Origin: Methanocorpusculum sp. | GTDB taxonomy: Archaea > Halobacteriota > Methanomicrobia > Methanomicrobiales > Methanocorpusculaceae | Direction of reading: 5' to 3' | Length of the DNA: 64,000 bases | NCBI RefSeq assembly: GCF_030655665.1 | Contig: NZ_JAUSPQ010000010.1 | Location: forward strand, 83,837 to 147,836 | Shown here: piece after piece, positions 63,537 through 64,000 of the stretch | Layout: each line of letters opens with the position of its first letter | Numbering within the stretch: position 1 is the first letter of the stretch | Position numbers and translations under genes: made by a program | Notes under the pieces: model-generated | Seen by the model: only the letters and a program-made list of their open reading frames with translations | What the model was told of the DNA's origin: nothing | The model's database searches: none

Positions 63537-63668
63537 ATGATCAATACTTGGAAAAATGAGGGAGATGGTGACTATCCCCTCAGTTATTATAACGAACCAT
63601 TCTATTCATTCCATTTGAGCGGCTCAACTCTGTACGATGCAGACGACATAACGTATTACAAGAAGTAA
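63537..63668 (+). CDS. Possible small protein (43 aa)
   Basis: A 43-codon reading frame with ATG at 63537 and TAA at 63666-63668, rich in Tyr, Asp and Ser (MINTWKNEGDGDYPLSYY at the start, DADDITYYKK at the end). It is short, but the composition is protein-like and not a repeat. The stretch 63485-63881 is otherwise without genes; the 3' flank of the 5S gene fills its end. No Shine-Dalgarno is visible; an AT-rich run precedes it. The chance of a random frame is considerable. Confidence 0.35.
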   Translation: MINTWKNEGDGDYPLSYYNEPFYSFHLSGSTLYDADDITYYKK

Positions 63669-63881
63669 TTCCAAACATCACCATTTTTCTTTTTTAACAT
63701 CTTTCTGATGCATTATGTCAGTAAATTCTCTTTTTTAGTTATTTCCCCTTCTGGTATGATATATGCTGGTTACTTCACCGTAGCCGGATAGATCAGAACA
63801 GAAAAGGAACACAAACAAGAAAACAAAAGCTCACGCTCCCATTAAAAAAACACAAACATAACATTTCAAAAGAATAAGGGG

Positions 63882-64000
63882 GGGTGCAGCGTTGACCAGT
63901 TCCCGAGAATTCGCATATCTCAGTACAATGACCGACGCAAGAGAGCTTAACTGCCGGGTTCGGAATGGGTCCGGGTGGAACCTCTCTGCTATGGCCGCAT
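63882..64000 (-). rRNA. 5S rRNA, 3' part (5' end outside or at the edge)
   Basis: Minus strand. Conserved 5S features: GCGGCCATAGC near the 5' end (63988-63998), CCACCCGGACCCATTCCGAA with the loop B/C consensus, GGCAGTTAAGCTC, and a closing CGCTGCACCCC at the 3' end near 63882. About 119 nt are visible; the first few nucleotides of helix I lie past 64000. It marks the end of an rRNA operon that lies to the right and reads leftward. The exact 3' end is estimated within about 4 nt. Confidence 0.9.

Overview
The window is chromosomal DNA from a methanogenic archaeon, most likely Methanomicrobiales and plausibly Methanocorpusculum. The archaeal markers include an Nmd3-like protein, DUF424, DUF555, DUF2070, Taw2, an RFC small-subunit paralog, the archaeal CoA route (pantoate kinase plus phosphopantothenate synthetase), archaeal UMP kinase, diphthine-ammonia ligase, and a tRNA-Trp whose intron carries a box C/D guide. 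Methanogen markers are a bifunctional Fae-Hps, an HdrA-like protein and FdhD-type proteins. The genus is my inference. Many genes overlap (ATGA or TAATG) in tight operons, and several starts look leaderless.

Layout. 0-2 kb: 5' end of uvrB, a DUF4013 membrane protein, a YhaM-like exoribonuclease. 2.4-6.3 kb: a pilin-like protein, then a two-gene unit of a BrxD-type (DUF2791) ATPase and a TPR/winged-helix protein. 6.3-12.8 kb: leftward housekeeping run (PfpI, RFC paralog, pps, pok, coaBC, taw2, nmd3-like, DUF424). 12.8-14.3 kb: a HepT/MntA toxin-antitoxin pair between two arrays of hairpin-rich repeats. 14.3-21.8 kb: DUF555, PfkB kinase, dph6, DUF2070, uvrC, riboflavin reductase, an EF-Tu-like protein without a P-loop. 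21.8-24.5 kb: a 1-kb noncoding stretch with a 32-nt inverted repeat around an AT-rich core (origin-like), then two AT-rich accessory genes. 24.5-30.9 kb: uvrA and a leftward operon of gamma carbonic anhydrase, short HdrA-like, mtnA and DUF116. 31-36 kb: a Gabija-type defence pair (GajA plus GajB) between long inverted repeats. 36-48 kb: CrtC/AttH-like protein, Mrr_N-domain protein, Ca-type P-ATPase, cyclase, aldolase, TrmB regulator, Amt, a tandem FdhD-like fusion, nitroreductase. 48-54.4 kb: RuMP genes (hxlB, fae-hps) around an aminotransferase and M42 peptidase, then DUF47 plus PiT phosphate transport. 54.4-64 kb: rubrerythrin, PH-domain and Cache-domain proteins, tRNA-Trp, pyrH, tRNA-Pro, nth, MFS, coaD, a Nim-like protein, fhs, tRNA-Thr, a ferritin-like protein, and the 3' part of a 5S rRNA at the right edge.

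Functional links. The UvrABC repair set is present in three separate places, with endonuclease III. Four CoA-biosynthesis enzymes are present (pok, pps, coaBC together; coaD apart). Fae-Hps and HxlB provide ribulose-monophosphate-type pentose synthesis in methanogens. The accessory layer (BrxD/TPR, HepT/MntA, Gabija, the 22.8-24.1 kb pair, the Mrr_N protein) is interspersed with repeat families, which suggests repeat-associated insertion of defence cargo.

Best leads: the content-variable, frame-conserved hairpin repeat family; the origin-like inverted repeat at 22.23-22.43 kb; the repeat-bounded Gabija island; the BrxD/TPR-winged-helix pair; and the duplicated FdhD without its CxxC loop.
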